DNA of 64,000 nt from positions 1-64,000 of the forward strand of contig NZ_WACP01000004.1 of assembly GCF_008973665.1 (NCBI RefSeq), in the 5' to 3' direction. The notes under the pieces are model-generated. The model saw only the letters and a list, made by a program, of their open reading frames with translations. It was not told where the DNA came from and searched no databases. The DNA is from Paenibacillus tengchongensis (lineage in GTDB: Bacteria > Bacillota > Bacilli > Paenibacillales > Paenibacillaceae). Positions 1-8,648 of the stretch are shown here, one piece after another. The first letter of the stretch is position 1. The number at the start of each line of letters is the position of its first letter. The translations under genes and the position numbers were made by a program.

Positions 1-129
1 TATCCATTAGAGGCTCCTTTGTAAGGGGGTATGGACAACGTGCCTACCTTCTTACAATAGAGTTTTTTCTATTTATGGACAGTTAATTTATACCATTTGG
101 CTAATGTCAGCTTTTATGCAACGCTAGTG

Positions 130-260
130 GATAATCGCCACTTAATCGCAGGGAAAATGATGCCTGGTGTGAATTTTAGCCGGAATAGATGGCGGAAATC
201 CAACTAGATTCGGAAAATGGCAATGTGCGCGAAAAATAAGTAGCGGAAATCCAACGAACT
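130..260. repeat. Dispersed repeat family A, left cluster (3 copies)
   Basis: Copies lie near 130-146 (inverted), 184-209 and 234-260. The core is AAGTGGCGGAAATCYAACTA with small variations. The same core appears at 48567-48590, 48617-48639 and 48678-48702, more than 48 kb away, in both orientations. All copies are intergenic. Function is unknown. Confidence 0.65.
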
Positions 261-435
261 AAGAACGAACTAAGAACGAACTAAGAACCCACTAATACGA
301 GCTAAGAACGAACTAAGAACGAACTAAGAACGAACTAAGAACCCACTAATACGAGCTAAGAACGCACAAGCTAGAAACGCACGAGCTAAAATCGCACCAG
401 CTAAATCGCATCAGCTAAGAACGCACCAGCAAAAC
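256..435. repeat. 54-bp tandem duplication plus degenerate short repeats
   Basis: Bases 256-309 and 310-363 are two identical 54-bp units. Each consists of three copies of the 11-mer GAACTAAGAAC followed by a 21-bp tail ending in CGAGCTAAGAAC. From 364 to about 435 the array degrades into 14-16-bp units such as GCACCAGCTAA. There are no spacers of unique sequence, so this is a nested satellite rather than a CRISPR array. No protein-coding frame explains it. Confidence 0.85.
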
Positions 436-527
436 CCCACTAGCCCCTGACCGCATCAAATAGCTTTCTGCCATCTATAGTTACAAAACCGGAATGTCCT
501 TGGAGTTGACTTGGTCAAGCCCGGTTA

Positions 528-2150
528 TTACTCCACCTGCAGCTTCTTGGCCAGTGCTTCGCCATCGGCTTCGGCCGGAGCGGCGGTCTGGTTGCTCTGG
601 CGCAGCGGCAGCTCCTTCAGGAAGAAGACGAGGATGAAAGCAGCCACGAGAACGATGGTACCGGTCATGAATACGGTGGACAAGGTCTGTCCGAGCGCAT
701 CGCGGATGCCGTCGATCATTTGTACGAAGAGCGGCTGCACGTCAGCCGGCAGGCTGGCTTGCGTCTGCTCCAGCAGCGGCTTGTTCATCAGCGCCGTCGG
801 GTTCGCGAAGGCGGTCAGCTGCTTGGAGACCTCCGGATCAAGCTGGCTGAGGCCTTGAGCGGCAGGAGAAGAAGTCAGCGCTTCTTTGAGATGCTTAGTC
901 AGGTTGTTGGACATTACTGTACCCATTACGGCGATGCCGATAGTGCCGCCCAGGTTACGGAACAGCTGGGTCGAAGCGGTAACGGCTCCGAGCTCCTTGT
1001 GGGATACGGCATTTTGCGTAGCCAGCGAGAAGACCGGCATGCCCAGGCCAAGGCCCAGACCGAACACGATCATGCTCAGGATGGCTGTAGGCACGCTGTT
1101 CATGAAGATCATGATGGCCATACCGCCGATCATAATCGGTACACCGGCCATCGCAAAACGTTTGTATTTCCCTTTCTTGGCGATCAGCTGGCCGGTAACA
1201 GCACTGGCAATAACCATTACAATGGACATCGGCATGGTGACATAACCGGCATACGTAGCGGAAATGCCCAGCACGCCCTGCACGAAGAAGTTCAGGTAGA
1301 TGAGTGCGCCCATCATACCGAAGTTCATAATGAAGCCGATCAGGTTCGAGACGGTAACGACACTGTTCTTGAACAAATGCAGCGGCAGAATCGGATTCTT
1401 CGCTTTGGTTTCAGTAAAGATAAAGATCAGCGCCGAAACGACGGAAGCGGCCAGCAGCCCCAGAATTTGCGATGAGCCCCAGGCATACTCCGTACCGGCC
1501 CACGAGAAGGCGAGCAGCAGCGGAACAATCGTTGTGGTCAGGAACAGGGAGCCCAGATAGTCGATGCTGGTGGATTCGCCGCGTTTCGCTTTCGGGAACA
1601 ACGCCATAATCAGGACGAAGGCTACAACACCCAGCGGCAGGAAAATCCAGAACAGCCAGTGCCAGTCGAGATGATCGATAAGATAGCCGCCAAGGGTTGG
1701 TCCCAGAACACTGGAGAAGCCGAATACAGCGGTCATCAGACCCATCCATTTGCCGCGTTCACGCGGCGGGAACAGGTCCCCTACAGCGGTGAAGGCAGTG
1801 GACTGGATAATACCGGCCCCAATCCCTTGAATCCCGCGGTATAAAATAAACTGGTGCACATTGTCGGAAGTGCCAGTCAGAAATGCGCCGACCATAAACA
1901 GCAGGATACCGGTCAGCAGGAATGGCTTGCGTCCAAACATATCGGACAGCTTGCCGACAAGCACGGTAGCAATCGTAGAAGTGAGCAGATAGATGTTGAT
2001 TGTCCAGGTATAGAGATCCATCCCGTCAAGGATGGCGATAATGCGCGGCATAGCCGTGCTTGTAATTGTCTGGTTGATCGCGGCGAACAGCATCGCTGCC
2101 ATGATGGCGATCATAATCGTAAGCTTGCGCTTATTGGATAAATGTTCCAT
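528..2150 (-). CDS. DHA2-family MFS multidrug efflux transporter
   Basis: This 540-residue membrane protein belongs to the 14-helix DHA2 branch of the major facilitator superfamily (EmrB/QacA type), which exports drugs or other amphiphilic compounds by proton antiport. The N-terminus has the early helix typical of EmrB proteins, followed by the family motif GKLSDMFGRKPFLL between helices 2 and 3 and a GxxxGPxLGG motif C (VLGPTLGGYL). The tail is hydrophilic and Glu-rich. It starts 25 bases after the stop of a marR gene on the same strand, so the two are probably one operon with the transporter under MarR control. The substrate cannot be deduced. Confidence 0.9.
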   Translation of the reverse strand: MEHLSNKRKLTIMIAIMAAMLFAAINQTITSTAMPRIIAILDGMDLYTWTINIYLLTSTIATVLVGKLSDMFGRKPFLLTGILLFMVGAFLTGTSDNVHQFILYRGIQGIGAGIIQSTAFTAVGDLFPPRERGKWMGLMTAVFGFSSVLGPTLGGYLIDHLDWHWLFWIFLPLGVVAFVLIMALFPKAKRGESTSIDYLGSLFLTTTIVPLLLAFSWAGTEYAWGSSQILGLLAASVVSALIFIFTETKAKNPILPLHLFKNSVVTVSNLIGFIMNFGMMGALIYLNFFVQGVLGISATYAGYVTMPMSIVMVIASAVTGQLIAKKGKYKRFAMAGVPIMIGGMAIMIFMNSVPTAILSMIVFGLGLGLGMPVFSLATQNAVSHKELGAVTASTQLFRNLGGTIGIAVMGTVMSNNLTKHLKEALTSSPAAQGLSQLDPEVSKQLTAFANPTALMNKPLLEQTQASLPADVQPLFVQMIDGIRDALGQTLSTVFMTGTIVLVAAFILVFFLKELPLRQSNQTAAPAEADGEALAKKLQVE

Positions 2151-2175
2151 ATAATTTCTTCCCCACCATTTTTTA

Positions 2176-2604
2176 TTATTTGTCTAATTCAGCTATCAAT
2201 GCGCCAAAAATACGCCGCAAATGCTCAATATCTTCGTCCGGCAATATCCGGAAATACGATTCCAGCACCTCCCTCTGCTTGTTCTCCACCACTTTAATCA
2301 GTTCTTTGCCTTCGGTTGTAATCGTGATGTTAACCACCCGGCGGTCGCCGGAAGCCCGTTCCTTCTGCACATAGCCTTCGGACAGCAGGCAGTCCGTTAC
2401 GCCTGTAATGGCGGCGGGTGTCATGTCCAGCGCAGCAGCCAGCTGCGAGACCATCATCGGCCCGTCTTTGCATATGACAAACAGTGCTTTGAACTGTGTA
2501 AGGGACAACGGAAAGCCTTGCTTATTCCACTTATGGGAAATCCCCTTCAGGAAGGTCTTGAACATGGATGAGATTTCAATGAAATCTTTATTGGGATCGG
2601 TCAA
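2176..2604 (-). CDS. MarR-family transcriptional regulator
   Basis: A 142-residue winged-helix regulator. The recognition region runs through LTQFKALFVICKDGPMMVSQLAAALDM and the wing through ERASGDRRVVNITIT, which contains the DxR signature. I chose a TTG start (Leu-Thr-Asp-Pro-Asn) because a GGAGGTGA ribosome binding site lies five bases upstream. A more upstream ATG near 2643 would overlap the putative operator. MarR proteins usually repress their own operon and are released by small ligands. The operator-like inverted repeat at 2658-2676 and the downstream efflux gene fit an inducible efflux operon. Confidence 0.88.
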   Translation of the reverse strand: MTDPNKDFIEISSMFKTFLKGISHKWNKQGFPLSLTQFKALFVICKDGPMMVSQLAAALDMTPAAITGVTDCLLSEGYVQKERASGDRRVVNITITTEGKELIKVVENKQREVLESYFRILPDEDIEHLRRIFGALIAELDK

Positions 2605-2940
2605 ATTGTCACCTCCGGAAACACCACTAACGGACAAGATCATTTAGTATTTAATGATTAACTAATTAATAGTTAAACACTAAATTATTAAGCTGTGAAC
2701 TAATATATCACCTGCCCATACTTCAGTCAAGCCGGCAAAACAGCTCAAAAAATGGCGAATCCGGCGCTCACAGACGATTTATCCCTAGACTCTGGAGAAT
2801 ATAATAATCATTCAGGCCCTGGTGCCGGATGATATCGCTTGCAGGATTTCAGCAAGGAATCTTGCGGGACATCCGTTTTCTTTTATACAATTAAAATAAG
2901 AACTTTGTGATCATAAAAGTTTCAATAGGATGTGAAACTG
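2605..2940. other. Intergenic region between marR and GT8 genes
   Basis: This 336-base stretch separates divergently transcribed genes. It holds the marR operator-like repeat (2658-2676). Beyond AT-rich promoter-like DNA near the GT8 start I see no further gene or clear structured RNA. Confidence 0.5.
2658..2676 (-). promoter_or_regulatory. Probable MarR operator
   Basis: A perfect 7-bp inverted repeat, TTAACTA-N5-TAGTTAA, lies 54 bases upstream of the chosen marR start, within AT-rich promoter DNA. MarR dimers typically bind such short palindromes. Binding by this regulator is inferred from position. Confidence 0.55.
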
Positions 2941-3765
2941 ATGCGTATGAATATTCTCGTTACGTTAAATTCGCATTACATTAAGCCGCTGACGGTCATG
3001 CTGAAATCCCTGTTCATCAACAACCCCGGTGAATCGTTCCACATTTATCTGATGCACTCCAGCATGACGGAGGAAGAGCTTGCAGGCATCCGCAGCTATG
3101 TGGAGCGGGAAGGGCACGCCCTATCGGTTATTACCGTAAGTGATGACATGTTTAAGGATGCGCCGGTCATCAAACATTATTCCAAGGAAATGTACTACCG
3201 GATTTTGGCCTATCAATTTTTGCCTGAAGCACTGGATACCATTCTTTACCTGGACCCGGATCTTATCGTCATCAATGAAATCCGCAGCTTGTACAGCACG
3301 GATATCTCGCATGCGCTGTTTGCTGCGGCTTACCACGACAGGCTGTCGGTCAAAGAGATCAACCGTTTGCGTCTGCGGCCGTATGACATCGAAGCCTATT
3401 ACAATTCCGGGGTTCTGCTGATGAACCTGGCGCGGCAACGGGAGCGGATTGATGAGCATGAGGTGTTCGCTTTTGTGGAGGAGAACAAGCTCCGGCTGAT
3501 TCTGCCTGACCAGGACATTATCAACGCTCTGTACGCCAAGGACATTGTGAAGGTGGATGAAGTGCGCTTTAACTACGATCCGCGGTATTATTTCTACTAT
3601 AAATTAGCAAGCAACGGTAAAGTGGACATGGATTATGTCGTCAAGCACAGCTCGATTATTCATTTCTGCGGCAAGAAGAAGCCCTGGAACAAGAACTACT
3701 CCGGCAACTTCCATTCCCTCTATAAGCATTATGAAAAAATCGCACTGATGCCGCAGCCGGTGTAA
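2941..3765 (+). CDS. Glycosyltransferase family 8 protein
   Basis: A 274-residue cytoplasmic GT-A fold enzyme of family GT8 (retaining glycosyltransferases such as the LPS galactosyl/glucosyltransferases and general stress protein GspA). It opens with MNILVTLNSHYIKPLTVMLKS, has the metal-binding DxD motif as LDPD near residue 96, the YYNSGVLLMNL segment near residue 156 and a C-terminal HFCGKKKPW motif typical of the family. The AGGA ribosome binding site at 2927-2930 favours the ATG at 2941 over the GTG at 2932. It stands alone between divergent and convergent neighbours, so donor and acceptor sugars cannot be inferred. Confidence 0.85.
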   Translation: MRMNILVTLNSHYIKPLTVMLKSLFINNPGESFHIYLMHSSMTEEELAGIRSYVEREGHALSVITVSDDMFKDAPVIKHYSKEMYYRILAYQFLPEALDTILYLDPDLIVINEIRSLYSTDISHALFAAAYHDRLSVKEINRLRLRPYDIEAYYNSGVLLMNLARQRERIDEHEVFAFVEENKLRLILPDQDIINALYAKDIVKVDEVRFNYDPRYYFYYKLASNGKVDMDYVVKHSSIIHFCGKKKPWNKNYSGNFHSLYKHYEKIALMPQPV

Positions 3766-3791
3766 CCCGCCCGGCTTTTCTTCGGCAGAAC

Positions 3792-3837
3792 AAACAAGGC
3801 TTCCCTTATTCGCTTGGGCGAAAGGGAAGCCTTGTTT
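3792..3837. terminator. Perfect 16-bp inverted repeat, probable terminator
   Basis: The arms AAACAAGGCTTCCCTT (3792-3807) and its exact complement (3822-3837) flank a 14-base loop, directly after the GT8 gene and downstream of the convergent nadE. There is no long T-run on either side, but the position between convergent genes suits a bidirectional terminator. Confidence 0.6.
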
Positions 3838-4040
3838 AGCGTGGAGGAAAGATTAGCCTGCACCTGGACCCCGGCTAGAGTCCGCCGGTGTGCAAGGCAT
3901 GGACGTACACCAGGTTGCAGATGAGCTTCGCTCCTGGCCGGCTGTACCGGCGCTAAGGAGCCCGGAGCCTGCCGGCATACGCTGCAGTCTGAGCGGGCGT
4001 GCACCTGTGTCACCGCCTGGGCCCCTGTTGCGCCGCTGCG

Positions 4041-5981
4041 TTAGCCCAACTGCTCGACCTCGCGCATCCAGAGCGCGGAGGAGGCATCGCTTGGCATCCG
4101 CCAGTCGCCGCGCGGCGAGAGGCTGACCGTACCGACCTTCGGCCCGTCCGGCAGGCAGGAGCGCTTGAACTGCTGCGTGAAGAAGCGGTTCACGAATACG
4201 CGCAGCCAGCCGACGAGCTGCTCCCGGGTGTAGCCGTCGCCGAAGGCGTGCTGGGCGAGGTGCAGAATTTTGGCCGGGCCAGCGCCTGTCCGCAGCATAT
4301 AATATAAGAAGAAATCATGCACGATATAAGGGCCGAGAATATCCTCGGTCAGCTGGACGATCTCGCCAGTGGCCGACGGGGGCAGCAGCTCCGGGCTGAT
4401 GCCGGTCTCGATGATGCTGGTCAGCAGCTTCTCTACCGTCTCGTCGGCTTCGTGATCGGCGTACCAGCGCACCACGTATTGGATCAGCGTCTTCGGAATG
4501 CCCGAGTTGACGCTGTACATCGACATGTGGTCGCCGTTGTAGGTGCACCAGCCAAGGGCCAGCTCGGACAGGTCGCCGGTGCCGATGACAATACCACCGT
4601 TCTTGTTGGCGAGATCCATCAGAATCTGCGTACGCTCCCGCGCCTGCACGTTCTCATAGGTCAGGTCATGGACATCCTTGTCGTGGCCGATATCCTTGAA
4701 ATGCTGGAGACACGCTTCCTTGATATCGACCACCATCAGCGAAGCGCCGAGCGCCTTGATCAGACCGACAGCGTTGTCGTAGGTGCGGTTTGTCGTACCG
4801 AAGCCCGGCATCGTCACCGCGAGCACATCGCTGGCCGGACGGCCGAGCTGTTCCATCGCCCGCACGGCGACCAGCAGCGCCAGGGTCGAATCCAGCCCGC
4901 CGGAGATGCCGATGACGGCCTGCTTCGTCCCGATATGCCGGATCCGCTTCATGAGGCCGGTGGTCTGGATGGACAGAATCTCCCGGCAGCGCTCGTCCCG
5001 TTGCTGCGGGTTGCCCGGAACGAACGGGTTCATCGCCACCATGCGGTTCAGCTTGCGTTCCATACTTTGCGGAGCAGGCTCCGCGTAAGTAATCTCGCGA
5101 TAGTTGCGGCGTCCCTTGCCGGAGCGGAAGGTTCCCATGACTGTACGCGAATACTGGAGGCGCGGCACGTCGATGTCGGCGAGGGTGAGCCGGCTCTCGA
5201 AGGTGAAGCGATCCGATTCCGCCAACAGCTGGCCGTTCTCGGCAATCAGCGAATGGCCGCCGAACACGACATCCGTCGTCGATTCGCCGGCGCCCGCGCC
5301 CGCGTATACGTAAGCCGCTACGCAGGAGGCGGACTGGCTGCTGACGAGCTGGCGGCGGTAATCCGCCTTTCCGACAAGCTCATTGCTGGCCGACGGGTTG
5401 AACAGCAGCACTGCACCGGCCTGGGCCAGCAGGCTGCTTGGCGGAACCGGTACCCACAGGTCCTCGCAGATTTCCACGCCGAAGGACAGATTGTCGTTGT
5501 CCTCATGGACGAAGATTAGATCCTTGCCGATAGGTACACTGCTGCCTCCGATCCGCAGCTCGGTTACTTCCAGCTCCTCCGCCTCTGCGAACCAGCGGGG
5601 CTCGTAGAACTCACTGTAGCCGGGAAGACAGGTCTTGGGTACAATGCCCAGTATTTTGCCCTGCTGCAGCACGGCGGCACAGTTAAAGAGCCGGCCTTTG
5701 ATGGAGAGGGGCAGTCCGGCGACGACAACCAGGTGCCGTCCTTCCGTGGCGGCAGCCAGCTTCAGCAGCGAATCCAGTGCCGCATCCAGCAGGGTCTGCT
5801 GAAGGAATAAGTCCGCACAGGTATAACCCGTAATGCACAGCTCGGGCAGAACCAGGTACTCGGCCTGCTGCTCCTGGGCTTGCCGGATGATCTCGATGAT
5901 TTGCGTGGTGTTAAACTCGCAATCGGCCACCCGCAGCTCCGGGGAGCCGGCGGCTACTCTTGCGAATCCGAAATTTTGCAT
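4041..5981 (-). CDS. nadE: Glutamine-dependent NAD+ synthetase
   Basis: This 646-residue two-domain enzyme makes NAD+ from deamido-NAD+, ATP and glutamine-derived ammonia, the last step of NAD biosynthesis. Residues about 1-270 form a nitrilase-type amidase with the expected Glu (PELCITGYTC), Lys (VPKTCLPGYSEF) and Cys (VEICEDLWVP). The C-terminal half is the synthetase with the PP-loop SGGLDST and the NENVQARERTQIL-like segment as YENVQARERTQIL. The length matches the fused bacterial enzyme rather than the short NH3-dependent form. I placed the start at the ATG preceded by CAGGTG at seven bases. A GTG nine bases upstream overlaps that site. It appears monocistronic. Confidence 0.95.
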   Translation of the reverse strand: MQNFGFARVAAGSPELRVADCEFNTTQIIEIIRQAQEQQAEYLVLPELCITGYTCADLFLQQTLLDAALDSLLKLAAATEGRHLVVVAGLPLSIKGRLFNCAAVLQQGKILGIVPKTCLPGYSEFYEPRWFAEAEELEVTELRIGGSSVPIGKDLIFVHEDNDNLSFGVEICEDLWVPVPPSSLLAQAGAVLLFNPSASNELVGKADYRRQLVSSQSASCVAAYVYAGAGAGESTTDVVFGGHSLIAENGQLLAESDRFTFESRLTLADIDVPRLQYSRTVMGTFRSGKGRRNYREITYAEPAPQSMERKLNRMVAMNPFVPGNPQQRDERCREILSIQTTGLMKRIRHIGTKQAVIGISGGLDSTLALLVAVRAMEQLGRPASDVLAVTMPGFGTTNRTYDNAVGLIKALGASLMVVDIKEACLQHFKDIGHDKDVHDLTYENVQARERTQILMDLANKNGGIVIGTGDLSELALGWCTYNGDHMSMYSVNSGIPKTLIQYVVRWYADHEADETVEKLLTSIIETGISPELLPPSATGEIVQLTEDILGPYIVHDFFLYYMLRTGAGPAKILHLAQHAFGDGYTREQLVGWLRVFVNRFFTQQFKRSCLPDGPKVGTVSLSPRGDWRMPSDASSALWMREVEQLG

Positions 5982-6143
5982 GGGTTTCACCTGTTTCTTT
6001 GGAATAATGACATCTTCAATTCATTGTACCCATCCTGTGGTTGCATTAACAAGTGCGACCTTCTGCGTCAGCGGAATCTGGAATAGCGGACGGGTGAACT
6101 GCCCGCTCTATGATTACATATTCTTTTGACAGGGGGGTTCTTC

Positions 6144-6713
6144 GTGGACTGGATCTGGAAATCAGCACTGCTGGTCTCTGCGGGAATGATTCTGCTGTGC
6201 ATTGCCGGGCGCAAATCGATTTCACAAAAGACCATCGCACCACGGTAATCATGATCTCCACCCGGAACGACAATCGTCCAGCCGATTGCCAACCATGACT
6301 TATGAAAAGCCATTGACTCGGCTGCGGTGTTTATCCTGTTCCTGCTGCTGATCGAGTAGTTGCAGCTGAAGTTCGATTGGATGGAGCGCCTGTTCAATGG
6401 ACGTGCGAAGCTCCTTGTCGAGAACGGCCAAATTCAGACCCGGAACCTGCATTCCTTGCGGATGTCCGTCGACCAACTGGAGATGCGCCTGCGCCAGAAC
6501 GGCATCGCCCGGATCAGCGATGTGAAATATGTAACGCTGAAGCCCAAGGGTGAGCTTGGCTATGAACTCATGCGGCACGCCCAGCAGGTGACAGTCGGTG
6601 ATCTCGAACGCCTGCTGCAAGTCCGGTTGGCCGCACCTCCGGAGCTGCACACCATGTTCCAGGAAACCGCAGGCCAGCGCCATCCGTCTCCTACTGATCC
6701 CAAGCTGCAATAA
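6144..6713 (+). pseudogene. Decayed DUF421 (YetF-like) membrane protein gene
   Basis: Translation from the GTG at 6144, seven bases after AGGGGGG, gives VDWIWKSALLVSAGMILLC and GRKSISQKTIA, the start of a DUF421 protein. Around 6238-6243 one base appears lost; TVIMIS follows in another frame. Around 6260 a compensating extra base restores the first frame: GTTIVQPIANHDL. Two in-frame stops (about 6301 and 6354) interrupt it. The remainder reads LQLKFDWMERLFNGRAKLL through NISDVK-like ARISDVKYVTLKPKGELGYEL, which matches the cytosolic YetF domain, and ends at 6711-6713. Two frameshifts plus two stops make a functional product unlikely. Intact relatives are about 200-230 residues. Confidence 0.82.
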
Positions 6714-7079
6714 TGTGCAGGCAGGAGAGAGGTTGTAGCGGGAACCCGGTAATGAGCAGCATTCCCCGGTAACCTTAAATGCACTTTGTACAACTAAAAC
6801 TGCTGGTTGGCGGTACATAGGGGATGTAATTGCATTCGGTGCAGCTATACTCCGATCAAAATGCCGCTTCCCCGGAATTCCTTCTCTTTAGGTGTACTAA
6901 ATACAATTAAACTGAAGGATGAGCTGCTGCTGGATTAAATAGCTGTACACTATACACTTATCCTGCTTAAGTATCGGTAACAGAAGGGGAGCAGAGGCCT
7001 AAACAGAAGAAGCAGTGTTTCTCCGGGAGAAACGCTGCTTCTTTGGCGTGCCTAGCTTTATTAGGTATATTTCATCGGG
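6714..7079. other. Intergenic region with dispersed repeat family C
   Basis: These 366 bases carry at least three degenerate copies of the family C motif (around 6775-6800, 6887-6912 and 6934-6960), with the TGTAC-N-CAATTAA core also found near 38.1 kb, and then the terminator at 7007-7043. No gene is visible. Confidence 0.5.
7007..7043 (-). terminator. Terminator of the uxa operon
   Basis: A hairpin pairs AAGAAGCAG-N-GTTTCTCC with GGAGAAAC-N-CTGCTTCTT around a short GG-rich loop, 36 bases beyond the stop of the last minus-strand gene of the galacturonate operon. A short T-rich stretch follows on the minus strand. Confidence 0.65.
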
Positions 7080-8627
7080 CTACACTTCGTCATATAGCCG
7101 CTGCAGGTAATCGATGCTTCCCGGCAGATGCTCTTCAGTGGTGCTCTCCAGGATGCCCTGGATATGCGGGCGTCTATATTTCATATAGCGCAGAATCGGT
7201 GCGAATTGCAGCCTGCCCTGCCCGACAGGGACAATGACAATCTGCCCGTCCCGGACGTCAAAGTCCTTCAGATGGATGAGGGCAATCCGATTATCCAGCA
7301 GCTCCAGCGCTTCCTGGATGACCTCTTCTTGCCGGAGGTAATTGTCCGGTGACATGAGGTTCGCGCAATCCAGGATGATCTGCAGATTGTTCGACGGAAC
7401 CAGCTCCAGCAGCCGTTTGGCCAGGGGAGCAGAGTGGAGTGGATGGTTCTGGCCAGCCTCGATGCCGACCGTCACGCCGAAGCGCTCCGCTTCCGTTACC
7501 ATCCGCCGTACGGAATCGACGACCTTCAGGAAGGCATCCTCCGTAAAATTGTCCGTCGTATACCCTTGGCCCACGCTACCGGTCTCCGTTCCGACGAAAG
7601 TGGCGCCGAAATCACGGGCCAGGCGCAGATGCACGGCGAAATCCTGCAGCGCCTGCTCTCTGGCAGCCGGGTCGGTGGCCACAATGTTGACGTAGCAGCC
7701 GAGCACGGCGATACGGATGCCCGCCTGGCGGAACGCTTCGCCGAAATAGGCGGCTGCTCCCGGGCTTAGGGAGGACAGGGCTGGAACGCTGTCCGGGAAC
7801 GATTTGCGCGCCGCGAACTGGATATGATTGAAGCGGTAAGCCTGCAGCTTCCGGACGAGCTCCGGCAGTGACTGGTGCCGGATGTCATGGGCGCGGACTC
7901 CAAGATTCAGCGGAATGCCGGGTCTTAGATTCAGGCCGCTTTCCGTCCCGGCGCCCGGTACCAGCGCCGCCAACGCCGGACAGCCGGCAATCGCGGCTCC
8001 TACAAGCTCCGCTATGCGAACAGCGCCTTCCTCGCTGAAATGCGTATCATCCGTTACACCTTCCGGATAGTTCGGATGCTCTCCCGGCGCCAGGTGCAGG
8101 AGCAGCCGCCTGGAACCTTCGGTCCCAAGCGACCGGTACAGCTCCTGCGAAGCGGCAAAGATGTCCAGCAGCGGCGTTCCCGTGGCTTCCGCCACCTCGC
8201 GCATCGCCTGCGGATAGGGCCCGACCGCAAGCGGGTCGGGTTCTCCGTCCGCTGTGAACCGGCGGCGGCTGACCGAGGTCAGCAGCACGGGGAAGCCCCC
8301 GCGGCTGCGGGCGGCTTCGATGAACAGCCGGAGATTGCTGCGGTAATCACGATCCGGATCGGTATAACGAAGAGGGTCTTCGATCTTCTCATCATTATGG
8401 CCGAATTGGATGAACAGGTAGTCTCCGCTGCGGAAATCGCGGAGAATATCGTCCAGCCTTCCTTCAACTATAAACGATTTGGTGCTGCGGCCGTTGATGG
8501 CCCGGTTGTCTACGGCAATGCCGGGAGCAAGCTCCTTCGGCAGATGCTCGCCCCAGCCGGTCTCAGGCTTGCGGTCAGCGGCCTTCCGCGCCGCTGTGGA
8601 ATCGCCGGCTATAAATATAGTAGGCAT
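7080..8627 (-). CDS. Fused SGNH acetylesterase / TIM-barrel sugar isomerase-like protein
   Basis: A 515-residue two-domain protein. Residues 1 to about 225 form an SGNH hydrolase of the rhamnogalacturonan acetylesterase type: GDSTA (block I), INGRSTKSF (block II), GHND (block III) and DDTHFSEEGA (block V with Asp-His). Residues about 235-515 form a xylose-isomerase-like TIM barrel (AP-endonuclease family 2) with plausible metal ligands in TETGS, GIEAGQNH, LDCANLM, LIHLKDFD and ILESTTEE. No signal peptide is present, so it is cytoplasmic. It begins 21 bases after uxaC with GGAG spaced nine bases from ATG, as the last gene of the operon. Deacetylation of imported pectin fragments is a reasonable role for the first half; the barrel's substrate is unknown. 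Confidence 0.85.
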   Translation of the reverse strand: MPTIFIAGDSTAARKAADRKPETGWGEHLPKELAPGIAVDNRAINGRSTKSFIVEGRLDDILRDFRSGDYLFIQFGHNDEKIEDPLRYTDPDRDYRSNLRLFIEAARSRGGFPVLLTSVSRRRFTADGEPDPLAVGPYPQAMREVAEATGTPLLDIFAASQELYRSLGTEGSRRLLLHLAPGEHPNYPEGVTDDTHFSEEGAVRIAELVGAAIAGCPALAALVPGAGTESGLNLRPGIPLNLGVRAHDIRHQSLPELVRKLQAYRFNHIQFAARKSFPDSVPALSSLSPGAAAYFGEAFRQAGIRIAVLGCYVNIVATDPAAREQALQDFAVHLRLARDFGATFVGTETGSVGQGYTTDNFTEDAFLKVVDSVRRMVTEAERFGVTVGIEAGQNHPLHSAPLAKRLLELVPSNNLQIILDCANLMSPDNYLRQEEVIQEALELLDNRIALIHLKDFDVRDGQIVIVPVGQGRLQFAPILRYMKYRRPHIQGILESTTEEHLPGSIDYLQRLYDEV

Positions 8628-8648
8628 GCTAGTCGACTCCTTCCACAG

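Larger units (their letters stand above)
1..527. other. Intergenic region, repeat-rich, no gene seen
   Basis: No credible coding sequence is visible in the first 527 bases, which lie downstream of the minus-strand efflux gene. Bases 130-260 carry three copies of a dispersed motif around GGCGGAAATCCAACTA, and 256-435 carry tandem repeats, both described separately. The remainder is AT-rich and unassigned. It could include the edge of a gene that lies outside the window. Confidence 0.6.

Noticed and set aside
256..435. Possible CRISPR array
   Set aside because: The units are contiguous tandem repeats with no unique spacers, and no cas gene lies nearby.
3890..4126. Small frames between the GT8 gene and nadE
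   Set aside because: They overlap the nadE end, lack start signals, and give Arg/Pro-rich translations without pattern.
6300..6818. Minus-strand frame of 172 codons over the DUF421 fossil
   Set aside because: The plus strand has clear DUF421 homology in pieces; the minus translation shows no motif.
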